From Bacillales bacterium (GTDB lineage: Bacteria > Bacillota > Bacilli > Bacillales > DASSOY01), in the NCBI GenBank assembly GCA_035700025.1, contig DASSOY010000035.1, forward strand, positions 1 to 56,691: DNA of 56,691 bases, read 5' to 3'. Shown one piece after another: positions 43,398-52,116 of this stretch. Position 1 is the stretch's first letter; each line of letters starts with the position of its first letter. Below the pieces are notes generated by a model, which made no database searches, was not told the DNA's origin, and worked only from the letters and a program-made list of their open reading frames with translations. Position numbers and translations under genes: made by a program.

Positions 43398-44273
43398 TCA
43401 CAAGCGGCGCGATCCGCTGCGAAAATACGTGCCTTCGCAAATTTTCACCGCTGGACCGCGCATGAACACTTCGCCGGAAGAGCGCCATTGAATGGCTAAA
43501 TCTCCTCCAAGCAAGTGAACGGTTACGTTCTCGTCTTTCTTGCTTTTTTCATTTAAAACGGCAGCCACAACTGCCGCACATGCCCCAGTTCCGCAAGCTT
43601 GCGTGATTCCGGAGCCTCTTTCCCAGACACGGAAATTCATTTCTGTCGCTGACAGCATTTCAACGAACTCGACGTTCAGCCCCTCTGGAAACAGAGGATG
43701 ACGGTCCGCTAATACCGGTCCAAATTGCGTCACTGGCGCCGACTCGATCTCGTCCACGAAAAATACGCCGTGCGGATTTCCCATCGACACGCCGGTCATT
43801 GAGGCGGTCACGCCGTCGACCGAAACGGGGACGTTGATCAACTCGGCAAATGCGTCCGTCTTCATCGGCAAATCCTGTTTCTTCCAACTCGGTACGCCCA
43901 TATTTACAGTCACTTCGTCTACCTCGCTGCCGAAAACATGTACGGTGGCTTGAACGAGACCCCCTAAAGTTTCGATCATGAAACTTTTACCGTTGACAAG
44001 GTCGTTTTCATACGCATACTTGGCTACGCAGCGGAGGCCGTTTCCGCAGTTTTTCGCTTCGGAACCGTCTTTGTTAAAGATCCGCATTTGGATGTCTGCG
44101 GTTTCTGAAGGCAAAATCAAAATTAACCCGTCCGAACCGATCCCTGTACTCGGATCCGAAACTTCGCGCGCAAAGTCTGGAAAAACCGACTCCGGCAGCT
44201 CGCGGCCGAAGCCATCGACATATACGTAGCAATTGCCGAGACCGTGCATTTTCGTAAAAGGGAAAGCCTTCAT
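43398..44273 (-). CDS. dapF: Diaminopimelate epimerase
   Basis: A 291-residue enzyme that converts LL- to meso-diaminopimelate for lysine and peptidoglycan synthesis. Both catalytic Cys are present: AKNCGNGLRC and QACGTGACAA. The N-terminus FTKMHGLGNCYVYVD is family-typical. ATG 44273 is chosen; AAAGGAT is 11 bases upstream. Longer in-frame codons upstream lie in the yuzB terminator and have no site. Confidence 0.96.
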   Translation of the reverse strand: MKAFPFTKMHGLGNCYVYVDGFGRELPESVFPDFAREVSDPSTGIGSDGLILILPSETADIQMRIFNKDGSEAKNCGNGLRCVAKYAYENDLVNGKSFMIETLGGLVQATVHVFGSEVDEVTVNMGVPSWKKQDLPMKTDAFAELINVPVSVDGVTASMTGVSMGNPHGVFFVDEIESAPVTQFGPVLADRHPLFPEGLNVEFVEMLSATEMNFRVWERGSGITQACGTGACAAVVAAVLNEKSKKDENVTVHLLGGDLAIQWRSSGEVFMRGPAVKICEGTYFRSGSRRL

Positions 44274-44334
44274 TTCGTGTACCGATCCTTTCCGTACTTC
44301 ACTTTGAGCGACTGCCGGCTGCACAAATCCTTTG

Positions 44335-44361
44335 AAAAAAAGCACCGCTATGGCAGTGCTC
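44335..44361 (-). terminator. Intrinsic terminator after yuzB
   Basis: AGCACTGCCATAGCGGTGCT stem followed by seven T on the minus strand, 8 bases after yuzB and before dapF. Confidence 0.85.
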
Positions 44362-44368
44362 GTTTTTA

Positions 44369-44605
44369 TTAAAACATCGGGTTTTCTTCCAAATATTGAT
44401 AAATCTTGTCAACCAACGCTTCTGCCGTTTCCGCCGAAACAAACTCTCCGTTAACAAGCGCGTAAGGGCCTTCCAAGCATAATTCACAGTGGCCGAGGCA
44501 AGCATATTCAACAACATCCAGGTTTGGGTCCTTTTCCAATCGTTCCAACGCTTTTTGCGACCCGCTCGCAAGATTGCTCATGCAAAATTCAACGATGGGA
44601 TTCAT
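44369..44605 (-). CDS. yuzB: YuzB, UPF0349 family thioredoxin-like ferredoxin-type protein
   Basis: A 78-residue protein, exactly the family length, with conserved Cys at [17 protein letters not shown] and no signal. Cys spacing suggests a [2Fe-2S] or redox role; function unknown. ATG 44605 has GGTGAT 5-6 bases upstream. It lies between dapF and the divergent yutJ, as in B. subtilis. Confidence 0.93.
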   Translation of the reverse strand: MNPIVEFCMSNLASGSQKALERLEKDPNLDVVEYACLGHCELCLEGPYALVNGEFVSAETAEALVDKIYQYLEENPMF

Positions 44606-44831
44606 GTTATCACCTTCATTTCCCGTCGCTTTAAGTCGAACTGCCGATAGACAGCTCTACCTTCCTATCCTACACACCGAAGCTCCGATAGTCAATCGTC
44701 GAGCGTCGACATTTCCTTGAACATTTGTTGAATGCTTGCATGGATCGATTGTCATTCGCGGTTCAATCCGCTATACTTGGCTAGGGATTAGCGTTTTTGA
44801 CTCGATATGAATGGAGCAGAAAGGGAGAACT

Positions 44832-45896
44832 ATGAGACAGTTACTCGTTTTGGGAGGCGGCTACGGCGGGATGCGTCTCTTGCACGGTTTGTTGAATGAC
44901 CGGTTGCCGGACGACGTTGCGATTACGCTCGTCGATCGCCTGCCCTACCACTGTTTGAAGACCGAATATTACGCGCTAGCGGCCGGAACGACTTCCGATG
45001 CACACATTCGCATCGCTTTTCCGGAACATCCGCAATTGAATGTCAAATCAGGAGCCATCGCGAAAATTGATCTCAAAAACGAGACGATTTATTTAGAAGA
45101 CGGACAGTCTTTGAAGTATGACGATCTTGTCATCGGACTCGGTTGCATCGACAATTATCACAACATTCCGGGGGCGAAAGACAATACGTTAAGCATTCAG
45201 ACGATCGATCAAGCTCGTGAAGCTTATCATGCACTCGGAAACGTGAAAGGCAACGGTTCGGTTTCCATCGTAGGAGCAGGGCTGAGCGGAGTGGAACTGG
45301 CCGCGGAACTGTATGAGAGCCGACCGGATTTGAATATTCGGCTGTTTGACCGCGGACAAATGATTTTGTCGTCACTGCCGAGACGTATCAGTCGTTACGT
45401 CCAACAATGGTTTATCGACCACAACATCGAGATCGTCAACGAGGCCAACATCACGAAAGTGGAGCCTCACGTCATTTACAATCACGATGAACCGTTGGAG
45501 AGCGACGAAATCGTCTGGACGGCCGGCATTCGCCCGCATCAGCTGATCGACGAGCTGGAAATCGAAAAAGATGCACGCGGCCGCGTCGTTTTGGATGATC
45601 ATTTCCAAATTCCCGAATACCCGAACGTATTTGTCGTCGGTGATTGCGCAAGTTTACCGTTCGCGCCGAGCGCACAAGCCGCTGAACTGCAAGCCGACCA
45701 AATTGCCTTTATTCTTATGAAAAAATGGAACAATGAACCGGTACCCGAGCTGGCTCCGATTAAAATGAAAGGCGTCTTCGGTTCTCTCGGCAAAAAACAA
45801 GGCTTCGGCATGATGGGCAATGCGCCTTTGACCGGCCGCGTTCCGCGCTTGTTGAAGTCCGGCATTCTCTGGATGTACAAAATGCAAAACGGGTAA
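44832..45896 (+). CDS. yutJ: NADH dehydrogenase-like protein YutJ
   Basis: A 354-residue flavoprotein of the NDH-2-like family: LLVLGGGYGGMRLLHGLL at the N-terminus, VSIVGAGLSGVELAAELYES near residue 150, VFVVGDCASLP near 275. It is a paralogue of YumB; B. subtilis also has both. ATG 44832 has AAAGGGAG 5 bases upstream. A MITE-like element begins 3 bases after its stop codon. Confidence 0.93.
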   Translation: MRQLLVLGGGYGGMRLLHGLLNDRLPDDVAITLVDRLPYHCLKTEYYALAAGTTSDAHIRIAFPEHPQLNVKSGAIAKIDLKNETIYLEDGQSLKYDDLVIGLGCIDNYHNIPGAKDNTLSIQTIDQAREAYHALGNVKGNGSVSIVGAGLSGVELAAELYESRPDLNIRLFDRGQMILSSLPRRISRYVQQWFIDHNIEIVNEANITKVEPHVIYNHDEPLESDEIVWTAGIRPHQLIDELEIEKDARGRVVLDDHFQIPEYPNVFVVGDCASLPFAPSAQAAELQADQIAFILMKKWNNEPVPELAPIKMKGVFGSLGKKQGFGMMGNAPLTGRVPRLLKSGILWMYKMQNG

Positions 45897-45898
45897 TC

Positions 45899-46194
45899 GA
45901 AAAGAGGGTGACTCAAAAGATTGTTGGAAACGACTTGATGAGTCAGTCTCCGTTCGTTGCCAATAAAGTCAGAAACGCTCATGACAGTCGTTATTTTATT
46001 GAAATGAGCGTTCTTTTTTTGTAAATCGCTGACTGAGAACGCTATTTGCCGAAATTGGGGAAAGCACGGATGAAATCCGTAGAAGTTCGGAAAATATATT
46101 TAAAAATTAAAGACCTCTGGTGAGCGTTAATTTCATCGACGCAACCAAAACCGGGCATCGCCAAAAGCTGAAGCTTTCGGGACACCCTCTTTTC
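45899..46194. mobile_element. 296-bp MITE-like element or insertion-sequence remnant
   Basis: The ends are inverted repeats: GAAAAGAGGGTG (45899-45910) and CACCCTCTTTTC (46183-46194), continuing imperfectly inward (GACTCAAAAG versus GTCCCGAAAG). The GAGGGTGTCCCRAAAG-type end resembles those of IS1182-like elements in Bacillales. No transposase is encoded. Inside is an inverted TGACTCA pair and a terminator. No clear target-site duplication is seen. It fills the whole gap between yutJ and yuzD and supplies the last codons of yuzD. Confidence 0.65.
45974..46020 (+). terminator. Intrinsic terminator inside the MITE-like element
   Basis: AACGCTCAT pairs with ATGAGCGTT across 21 bases, followed by TCTTTTTTT. 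It probably serves as the yutJ terminator now. Confidence 0.7.
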
Positions 46195-46531
46195 AACATC
46201 GGCAAGTGGAAGCAGAAACGGACAGCCGATCAATCACCCTGTAAATCGATTTAAGCCGAGGGTCGCCCTCGCCCGCGACTTCGCCGTTAACGACGACGAG
46301 CGGATAAAAAAAGTCTTCCGCCAAAATTTTATGGCAAAACCATTGTTCTTCCTCGTTTCCCGGCTTTTCAATGTCGACGTATCTCACTTGCATATGCTCC
46401 AACTGTTCAGCGGAATAGTTTCTTTGGATCGCCGCTTCGATCCATTCTTTCGTCTCGCGTGACGATGGGGCGTGCAGACAGCTCGGGCACGGGGCGTCCG
46501 AACCGTATACAACGATGTCCAAACGTTTCAC
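46193..46531 (-). CDS. yuzD: YuzD, DUF1462 thioredoxin-like protein, 3' end altered by the element
   Basis: A 112-residue protein of the YuzD/DUF1462 family with a thioredoxin-like CPSC (APCPSCLHAPSS) near residue 15, and FFYPLVVVNGEVAGEGDPRLKSIYRVID towards the end. GTG 46531 has GGAGG and GGGAAA upstream. The final residues (SVSASTCRC) and the stop codon run into the inverted repeat of the MITE-like element, so the natural C-terminus has probably been changed by insertion. Confidence 0.88.
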   Translation of the reverse strand: MKRLDIVVYGSDAPCPSCLHAPSSRETKEWIEAAIQRNYSAEQLEHMQVRYVDIEKPGNEEEQWFCHKILAEDFFYPLVVVNGEVAGEGDPRLKSIYRVIDRLSVSASTCRC

Positions 46532-46647
46532 TTTCCCGCCTCCATAATCAAAAATAGTTGCTTGAAGTTCACTTTTATCTTACAATATTCTTAAGTAAAT
46601 CAAAATGATAAACGCTTATGAAGTTTTTCATAAAGGAGTCGATTCCG

Positions 46648-46869
46648 ATGTATGAGCAAGTTTCGGAAGTATTGGATAAGCTTCGCCCATTTTTGTTGCG
46701 AGACGGTGGAGACGTAGATCTCGTAGATGTCGAGGATGGTGTAGTGAAGGTCCGTCTCATGGGTGCTTGCGGCAGCTGCCCGAGTTCGACGATCACGTTG
46801 AAAGCCGGTATCGAACGGGCATTGATTGCTGAAGTTCCCGGCGTTAAAGAACTGGAACAAGTATTTTAA
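46648..46869 (+). CDS. yutI: NifU-like scaffold protein YutI
   Basis: A 73-residue Nfu/NifU C-terminal domain protein with the CxxC cluster-binding motif ACGSCPSST and the family N-terminus [21 protein letters not shown]. It carries and delivers iron-sulfur clusters. ATG 46648 has AAAGGAG 9 bases upstream. A terminator follows 17 bases after the stop. Confidence 0.95.
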   Translation: MYEQVSEVLDKLRPFLLRDGGDVDLVDVEDGVVKVRLMGACGSCPSSTITLKAGIERALIAEVPGVKELEQVF

Positions 46870-46886
46870 CCCAACTTTTACATGAC

Positions 46887-46924
46887 AATCCCTGCACGGA
46901 CCTGTTTCCGGCAGGGATTTTTTT
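46887..46924 (+). terminator. Intrinsic terminator after yutI
   Basis: AATCCCTGC pairs with GCAGGGATT, followed by T residues; it reaches the thrB stop on the other strand. Confidence 0.85.
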
Positions 46925-47852
46925 ATGACCACACGTTTTCTTCGACTTTCGTTCGCCATTCGGATTTCGCTCCTCTACCATCAGGACGAAGTACGATTAC
47001 TTCCGCCGCAGGAGAAGCTGCACGCATTCGTTTGGCCACTTGATCCCCTTTGCCCGGCTCGACAAACGCGATCATCGCCGGTCCCGCCCCGCTCAATGCA
47101 GCCCCATACGCGCCAGCACCGCGAGCTGCTTTTGCCACCTGCTTTAGGCCGGGGACAAGAGATTCCCGATACGGCTGATGGAACAAATCTTTCTCCATCA
47201 TTCGTCCGGCCGTCGCCCAGTCGTTTTTCATGATCGCGGCTACCATCAAGTTGGCGAATGAGCTTCCGGCAACGGCAGATTGAAACGGCAGGTCTTGCGG
47301 CAAAACTTCTCTAGCGGCAACGGTTTTTAACTGAAACACCGGAACGAGCACGACCATTTCGATCCCCGGCGTTCCTGCTTGAAAATGATACGTATCGCTG
47401 CCGTCTTTCGCGGTAATGACGAGGCCGCCGAACAGCGATGCCGCCAAATTGTCCGCGTGGTTCTCAAGCAAACAAGCCGTCTTTAACCGGTCTTCGGGGG
47501 ACAATTCTAAATTTAACAGCCGATCGGCGAGCTCGATACCTGCGACAATCGCCGCTGCGCTGCTTCCAAGCCCCCTTGCCGTCGGCAATTCGCAAGTCAT
47601 CCGCACGCGGCAGGCCGGCGCCGCGGCACCAGCTTCTGCAGCCACGTGCCGTACCGTTTTCGCAATCAAATTATTCTCGTCGGTCGGCAGTCCTTCAAGT
47701 TGAGGCGATGCGAGATCGAACTGCCAATTTGCATCTTCCACCGCTTCGAGTCGCAAATAACGGTTCACCGCCAACCCGATCGAATCAAAGCCCGCTCCGA
47801 GATTTGATGTACTCCCCGGCACGCATATAGAGAGAACGCGATCCGCCGTCAT
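46923..47852 (-). CDS. thrB: Homoserine kinase
   Basis: A 309-residue GHMP kinase that phosphorylates L-homoserine, the fourth step to threonine. Family motifs: [17 protein letters not shown], the ATP-binding [17 protein letters not shown] and the C-terminal [20 protein letters not shown] 47852 overlaps the thrC stop (ATGA) with GAGGGG 9 bases upstream. It is the last gene of hom-thrC-thrB. The C-terminal tail after residue 285 is basic and probably unstructured. Confidence 0.96.
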   Translation of the reverse strand: MTADRVLSICVPGSTSNLGAGFDSIGLAVNRYLRLEAVEDANWQFDLASPQLEGLPTDENNLIAKTVRHVAAEAGAAAPACRVRMTCELPTARGLGSSAAAIVAGIELADRLLNLELSPEDRLKTACLLENHADNLAASLFGGLVITAKDGSDTYHFQAGTPGIEMVVLVPVFQLKTVAAREVLPQDLPFQSAVAGSSFANLMVAAIMKNDWATAGRMMEKDLFHQPYRESLVPGLKQVAKAARGAGAYGAALSGAGPAMIAFVEPGKGDQVAKRMRAASPAAEVIVLRPDGRGAKSEWRTKVEENVWS

Positions 47853-48910
47853 CTCAACACGCCCCTCTCCAAATAAGCGCGCAACACCTCGGCCTCCGCT
47901 TCGATCGTCACCGGCTCAATCGCCGCACTCTTCACCGCAACATCCGGATCCTTCAGCCCGTTGCCCGTTAACACGGCCACGACCCGGCTCCCCTTCTCCA
48001 CTTGCCCCGTCGCCAGCTGCTTCTTCACCCCTGCCAGCGACGCGCACGACGCCGGCTCCGCAAACACGCCTTCGGCGCGCGCCACCTCGCGGTACGCCGC
48101 CAAAATTTCCTCGTCCGTCACGAAATCTATCGTGCCGCCCGAATCATTCGCCGCCGCCTCCGCCTTCGCCCAGCTCGCCGGCTTCCCGATCCGGATGGCT
48201 GTCGCCACCGTCTCCGGCCGCTCGATCGGCTCGCCTCTCACGATCGCGGCCGCGCCTTCCGCCTCAAAGCCGTGCATGCGCGGCCGTCCGCTGCCGCTGC
48301 GCTCGTCGTATTCGCTGAAGCCTTTCCAATACGCGCTGATGTTCGCCGCATTCCCTACGGGAATCGCCAGCACATCCGGCGCCCCGCCAAGCGCTTCACA
48401 CACTTCGAACGCCGCCGTCTTCTGTCCTTCGATCCGGTACGGATTGAGCGAATTCACTAACGTGAATCCGCCCGCCTCGCTGATCGAACGGACCATCGCC
48501 AGCGCTTCATCGAAATTCCCTCGCACTGCGTAAATTTCGGCTCCGTACATCGAGGCTTGCGCCAGCTTTCCGTACGCGATCTTTCCGTCGGGAATGACGA
48601 TGACGCAGCGCATGCCGAGACGTGCCGCATACGCGGCTGCAGCCGCCGACGTATTTCCCGTCGACGCGCAAATCACCGCTTCGCTTCCTTCTTCCGCCGC
48701 TTTCGCGACGGCAAGCACCATCCCGCGGTCTTTGAACGACCCGGTCGGGTTCGCGCCTTCATATTTTACATGGAGATCGACATCCCACTGCTGCGACAAT
48801 TTTTCCAAATGGATCAACGGCGTATTGCCTTCATGCAACGTCAATTTCGGTGTTTCGCTGGTGATCGGCAAATACTCGCTGTAACGGTCAATAATCCCTT
48901 TCCAAGCCAT
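47849..48910 (-). CDS. thrC: Threonine synthase
   Basis: A 353-residue PLP enzyme that forms threonine from O-phosphohomoserine. The PLP Lys lies in [11 protein letters not shown] (about Lys59), the Asn/phosphate loop in [18 protein letters not shown], and the glycine loop in [12 protein letters not shown] 48910 has GAGGGGG 8 bases upstream, 2 bases after the hom stop. The GC at third positions is noticeably high in this gene (many GCC/CGC codons). Confidence 0.96.
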   Translation of the reverse strand: MAWKGIIDRYSEYLPITSETPKLTLHEGNTPLIHLEKLSQQWDVDLHVKYEGANPTGSFKDRGMVLAVAKAAEEGSEAVICASTGNTSAAAAAYAARLGMRCVIVIPDGKIAYGKLAQASMYGAEIYAVRGNFDEALAMVRSISEAGGFTLVNSLNPYRIEGQKTAAFEVCEALGGAPDVLAIPVGNAANISAYWKGFSEYDERSGSGRPRMHGFEAEGAAAIVRGEPIERPETVATAIRIGKPASWAKAEAAANDSGGTIDFVTDEEILAAYREVARAEGVFAEPASCASLAGVKKQLATGQVEKGSRVVAVLTGNGLKDPDVAVKSAAIEPVTIEAEAEVLRAYLERGVLR

Positions 48911-48912
48911 CG

Positions 48913-50205
48913 TCAATCCCCCTCTACCCGCAATTTGCTTTTCACTTCATACACGACGTCCGATTCATGAAGTGCTTGGCAAATCGCATCTTGTGCCGTC
49001 TTCGTTGTTTTATGGGTGACGATTGCTATTTCCGCCGCCTCCCGGCCCCTCAACGGATTTTGAAAGATTTTCTCCATGCTGATTCCCGCACCCGCGAAAA
49101 GCGAAGTGATCTTCGAGAACACGCCAGGTTCATCTTTTACATAAAGCCGAAAATACGTTTTCAGCTCGATTTCATCGTCGTTTTTGATGTTTTTCTCATG
49201 ATAAGACGGAGTGAACGAATTCCCGCACACGCCAAGCCTCATGTTCTTCGAGACGGCAATCACATCGGCAACCACCGCCGTCGCCGTCGGAAGCTGTCCC
49301 GCACCCGGCCCGTAAAACATCGTTTCCCCAACCGCTTCGCCATACACGTATACCGCGTTATATTCATCGTTTACAGACGACAACGGATGTTTCACGGGGA
49401 GCAACGTCGGTTGAACGCTTACTTCGACGCGGCCGTTTTCTCGTTTCGCGATGCCGAGCAGTTTGATAACATAGCCGAGTTTTTTGCTGTACTCCATATC
49501 CTCATTCGAAATGGCGGAAATGCCTTCGACTTCGACGTCTTCGAGATCGACGTTCATCGAAAAGCCGAGCGTCGACAAAATCGCCATTTTCCGCGCCGCG
49601 TCCAGTCCGTTCACGTCCGCAGACGGATCGGCTTCAGCAAACCCTTTTTCCTGCGCTTCCTTCAACACTTCGTCATACGGCAGCCGGCATTTGTACATTT
49701 TCGTCAACACATAATTCGTCGTACCGTTGACAATCCCAATCATCTTCGTGATGTTGTCGGACGACAACCCTTCCACAAGGGAACGAATGATCGGAATTCC
49801 GCCCGCGACGCTCGCCTCGAAAAACAAATCGCAACGATTTTCCCGTGCCTTAGCGGCCAATTCGACACCGTGCAAGGCCATTAAATCTTTGTTAGCCGTT
49901 ACGACGTGCTTCCCGTTCTCCAACGCCCGCAAAATGTAATGACGGGCTTTCTCAACGCCCCCGATCACTTCCACGACAATGTCGATGTCGGGATGACCGA
50001 TCACTTCATCGGCGTCCGTCGTCAATTTTTCTTCTTCAATCGCGAACAAACGCGACTTTCTCACCTCTTGCACGAGCACTTTTTCTACTTTCAACGGGCA
50101 GCCGACTTTATGCTCGATTTCCCTTTGATTGTCCGCCAACATTTTCGCCACTCCGCTACCGACCGTACCGAAACCGAGAAGACCAATCGATATCGTCTCT
50201 TTCAC
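48913..50205 (-). CDS. hom: Homoserine dehydrogenase
   Basis: A 430-residue NAD(P)-dependent enzyme that reduces aspartate semialdehyde to homoserine. N-terminal [15 protein letters not shown] nucleotide fold, [10 protein letters not shown], catalytic domain with [14 protein letters not shown] and [18 protein letters not shown], and a C-terminal ACT domain ([16 protein letters not shown]…) for feedback by threonine. GTG 50205 has AAGGAG 8 bases upstream; a GTG three codons earlier is inside that site. First gene of the operon hom-thrC-thrB. Confidence 0.96.
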   Translation of the reverse strand: MKETISIGLLGFGTVGSGVAKMLADNQREIEHKVGCPLKVEKVLVQEVRKSRLFAIEEEKLTTDADEVIGHPDIDIVVEVIGGVEKARHYILRALENGKHVVTANKDLMALHGVELAAKARENRCDLFFEASVAGGIPIIRSLVEGLSSDNITKMIGIVNGTTNYVLTKMYKCRLPYDEVLKEAQEKGFAEADPSADVNGLDAARKMAILSTLGFSMNVDLEDVEVEGISAISNEDMEYSKKLGYVIKLLGIAKRENGRVEVSVQPTLLPVKHPLSSVNDEYNAVYVYGEAVGETMFYGPGAGQLPTATAVVADVIAVSKNMRLGVCGNSFTPSYHEKNIKNDDEIELKTYFRLYVKDEPGVFSKITSLFAGAGISMEKIFQNPLRGREAAEIAIVTHKTTKTAQDAICQALHESDVVYEVKSKLRVEGD

Positions 50206-50567
50206 TCTCTCCACTCCTTGTCTCTGTCTGTTGATGAACCGAGAATGCCAACCTAAAGCGAATTCCGGCTTTCGCCCGTTTGTTTATCTAAGGCGTACTT
50301 TTGTTTATATATAGGAGACATTATAACGAGCAACGGAGGAAAGCACAAGGGGTAAACGTAAATTTAATGAAAATAAAAATTGATCACTGCTCTTGCAAAG
50401 ATGAACTGTGGGCTCCCCATGCAACAGCCACGGCGCAACATTGTAACAATTGCATAAAAAACGAAGAGAATCGGTCGAACGACAGCCAACGGCAAACAAA
50501 AAAAAGCGTGCGGAGATCCTTTCGGTTGACTCCACACGCTGCGGAAGATGAATGTCATTTTCCGTGT
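50206..50567. other. Gene-free stretch between hom and yidC
   Basis: Holds the hom promoter region (minus-strand TATAAT at 50320-50325 with a weak TTGTGC 17 bases upstream, so a leader of about 110 bases) and the yidC terminator at 50498-50539. A Cys-rich plus-strand reading at 50368-50573 is noted but not accepted. I see no T-box. Confidence 0.45.
50498..50539 (-). terminator. Intrinsic terminator after yidC
   Basis: GCGTGTGGAG pairs with CTCCGCACGC (one G-T pair) and is followed by eight T on the minus strand. Confidence 0.85.
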
Positions 50568-51353
50568 TCATGACTGACTGTCCGCCCGTTTCGCAGAACC
50601 AGCCCCTTCCGTTCTCGGATACAATTTATTCGCCAACAACGTTTGGCCGATTAAAAACAATCCGCTCACTGACCAATACAACGGCAGCGCCGCCGGATAA
50701 TTGAGCGAAATCATCAAGATAAACGCCGGGGAAAGAAAACCGACAAAACGCATCATCTTCTTTTGCTCTTCAGGCAGATTCGCCATCGAAACGAACGATT
50801 GAACGAGGTAAACGCCGCAAGCGATGACAGCCATCACAATGTCGGCATCCCCGAGACTGAACCATAAGAAGTTATGAGAGGCGATCTGCGGGGATGTGCG
50901 AATCGCGTAATAAAATCCCATCAGAAACGGAAGTTGGATGAGCATCGGCAAGCACCCCATATTAAGCGGGTTGACACCGTGTTCCCGGTACAGATGCATC
51001 ATTTCTTGTTGCAACTTCTTTTGCTCGGCCGGCTCTTTCGTTTCTTTCAGCTTTTTTTGAATGCGTTGCATTTCCGGCTTCAAAGCATCCATTTTCCCTT
51101 TCATTTCCCGCTGATTTTTGTTCATGCGAAGGAAAAACGGCGCTAAAATTAAGCGGATCGCAAGGGTGATTAAAATGATCGCAACCCCATAGTTGTTGCC
51201 GAACAACGACGCTGTGAAATGAATCAATTCCGTAAATGGCTGCACGAAATAATCGTGCCAAAAGCCGCCTGACTGTTGTGAAGATGATGCTTGTTGGCAG
51301 CCGGTCAACACCGCAACGACAGCGAGCGCTAAGGCAAGCAATCCTTTTTTCAA
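50568..51353 (-). CDS. yidC: YidC/Oxa1-family membrane protein insertase (YidC2/YqjG-like)
   Basis: A 261-residue lipoprotein insertase: lipobox LTGC with Cys19, then five membrane helices. The conserved Arg of the hydrophilic groove is in ITLAIRLILAPFF (about Arg68), and the coiled cytosolic loop (KMDALKPEMQRIQKKLKETKEPAEQKKLQQEMMHLYREHGVNP) follows. It inserts proteins into the membrane with or without Sec. TTG 51353 has GGAGGAG 6 bases upstream. Bacilli usually have two YidC proteins; the housekeeping copy lies by rnpA near the origin, so this is probably the second, regulated one. It is preceded by a 96-codon ORF and an SD-hiding hairpin, as with MifM-YidC2. Confidence 0.92.
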   Translation of the reverse strand: MKKGLLALALAVVAVLTGCQQASSSQQSGGFWHDYFVQPFTELIHFTASLFGNNYGVAIILITLAIRLILAPFFLRMNKNQREMKGKMDALKPEMQRIQKKLKETKEPAEQKKLQQEMMHLYREHGVNPLNMGCLPMLIQLPFLMGFYYAIRTSPQIASHNFLWFSLGDADIVMAVIACGVYLVQSFVSMANLPEEQKKMMRFVGFLSPAFILMISLNYPAALPLYWSVSGLFLIGQTLLANKLYPRTEGAGSAKRADSQS

Positions 51354-51361
51354 TGAAAACT

Positions 51362-51396
51362 CCTCCTCGTATTGTAGTTAACAAATAACGAGGCGG
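51362..51396 (-). promoter_or_regulatory. Hairpin that sequesters the yidC Shine-Dalgarno
   Basis: CCGCCTCGT (51388-51396), which lies in the last sense codons of the upstream ORF, pairs with ACGAGGAGG (51362-51370), the yidC ribosome binding site: 8 of 9 positions pair, loop of 17 bases. A ribosome stalled near the end of the upstream ORF would open it. Confidence 0.65.
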
Positions 51397-51668
51397 AAAT
51401 GGTCATCTTTGTCGTCTTGAGGACATTCTTTGCGCCGAATGTGCGTACTCATCCGAATGGTCAACAATCCGGCAATCCATTCCGGGTCAGAGTTGAAGGA
51501 AGACCCGTTCTCGCGGCCAGCGTCCGATTGACAGCGAATCCATATCGGCAAATGACATTGTTTATTCAAAAAGACCCAAACCGTAATGCCCGACAAATTC
51601 GCAAGGACGAAGACCGTCATCATGCAAAGGAACGGGTCGTTCGATAAATTAAAAAGCATTTCAAGCAT
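51378..51668 (-). CDS. Candidate MifM-like regulatory nascent chain upstream of yidC
   Basis: A 96-residue ORF with GGAGG 10 bases before ATG 51668 and a TATAAT -10 at 51695-51700. One N-terminal membrane helix (FLCMMTVFVLANLSGITVWVFL, about 13-34) is followed by a hydrophilic tail ending in KECPQDDKDDHFRLVIC. Size, single helix, acidic cluster near the C-terminus, position 24 bases before a second yidC, and a hairpin over the yidC ribosome binding site all match the logic of B. subtilis MifM, a 95-residue sensor that stalls its own ribosome when YidC activity is low. I did not establish sequence similarity to MifM; the tail sequence is different as far as I can tell. Confidence 0.6.
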   Translation of the reverse strand: MLEMLFNLSNDPFLCMMTVFVLANLSGITVWVFLNKQCHLPIWIRCQSDAGRENGSSFNSDPEWIAGLLTIRMSTHIRRKECPQDDKDDHFRLVIC

Positions 51669-51756
51669 TGTACAAACGCCTCCAAGCTGGGTTCATTATA
51701 ACGTATTGGGAGCGCAAAAGACAGCAAAGACCGATCCGCCAAAATCGGTCGTTGAT

Positions 51757-51784
51757 AAAAAAAAAGCAATCCCTGCAAATTGCT
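51757..51784 (-). terminator. Orphan terminator-like hairpin upstream of the MifM-like ORF
   Basis: AGCAAT-TTGCAGGG-ATTGCT followed by nine T on the minus strand, but no minus-strand gene ends here. It may end a short transcript antisense to the rsgA promoter region, or be chance. Confidence 0.35.
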
Positions 51785-51834
51785 CATGAAGTTTCATGAA
51801 ATTTCGTGCTTTCTTCCTAATTCCGGTGCGAATG

Positions 51835-51863
51835 TTGCAATCGGTTGAACAATAGGATAAAAT
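51835..51863 (+). promoter_or_regulatory. Sigma-A promoter of the rsgA leader
   Basis: TTGCAA (51835-51840) and TAAAAT (51858-51863), 17 bases apart, so transcription should begin near 51870, giving a leader of about 247 bases before rsgA with a 24-codon ORF near its 5' end. Confidence 0.7.
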
Positions 51864-51897
51864 TATTGAAGATTTCGAACGAAGGGAGCGATGTAGG

Positions 51898-51972
51898 ATG
51901 ACTGCATTTGAAACTGTCGGAACAACCACACCGTCCATTGTCGCTAAGGCCCTTCGGGAACGGATTCGGTAA
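51898..51972 (+). CDS. 24-residue leader peptide of the rsgA attenuator
   Basis: ATG at 51898 with GAAGGGAG 9 bases upstream, about 28 bases after the predicted transcription start, encodes MTAFETVGTT…ALRERIR and stops at 51972, 20 bases before hairpin 1 of the attenuator. It has no signal or membrane helix. The run of three Thr codons and the Arg-rich end could be points of slow decoding or of drug-dependent stalling. I do not recognise it among known leader peptides. Confidence 0.6.
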   Translation: MTAFETVGTTTPSIVAKALRERIR

Positions 51973-51991
51973 AAACAATCACCGATTTCTC

Positions 51992-52080
51992 ACCGTGGGC
52001 TTGTCACGAGAAAAGCTCACGGTCGATCCATATGGATTTATCCAAGGAGACCGTGCATGTTTGGCACGGTCTCCTTTTTT
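51992..52080 (+). promoter_or_regulatory. Four-segment transcription attenuator upstream of rsgA
   Basis: Segment 1 ACCGTGGGCTT (51992-52002) pairs with segment 2 AAGCTCACGGT (52013-52023). Segment 3 GGAGACCGTGC (52046-52056) pairs perfectly with segment 4 GCACGGTCTCC (52064-52074), followed by six T: an intrinsic terminator. Segments 1 and 3 share ACCGTG and segments 2 and 4 share CACGGT, so 2 can instead pair with 3 (CACGGTC with GACCGTG), an antiterminator. Thus stalling on the leader peptide would let rsgA be transcribed. Confidence 0.8.
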
Positions 52081-52116
52081 CCGTGAGTGATGAAATAAAT
52101 TACGGGAGGCATCCAT

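Noticed and set aside
50368..50573. Cys-rich plus-strand ORF (CSCKDELWAPHATATAQHCNNC)
   Set aside because: It lies over the hom promoter and the yidC terminator; the ribosome binding site is 14 bases away and the second half is plainly the antisense of the terminator.
51696..51938. Minus-strand 80-codon ORF overlapping the rsgA leader
   Set aside because: It crosses two hairpins and the rsgA promoter and shows no family features; the plus-strand leader explains the region better.
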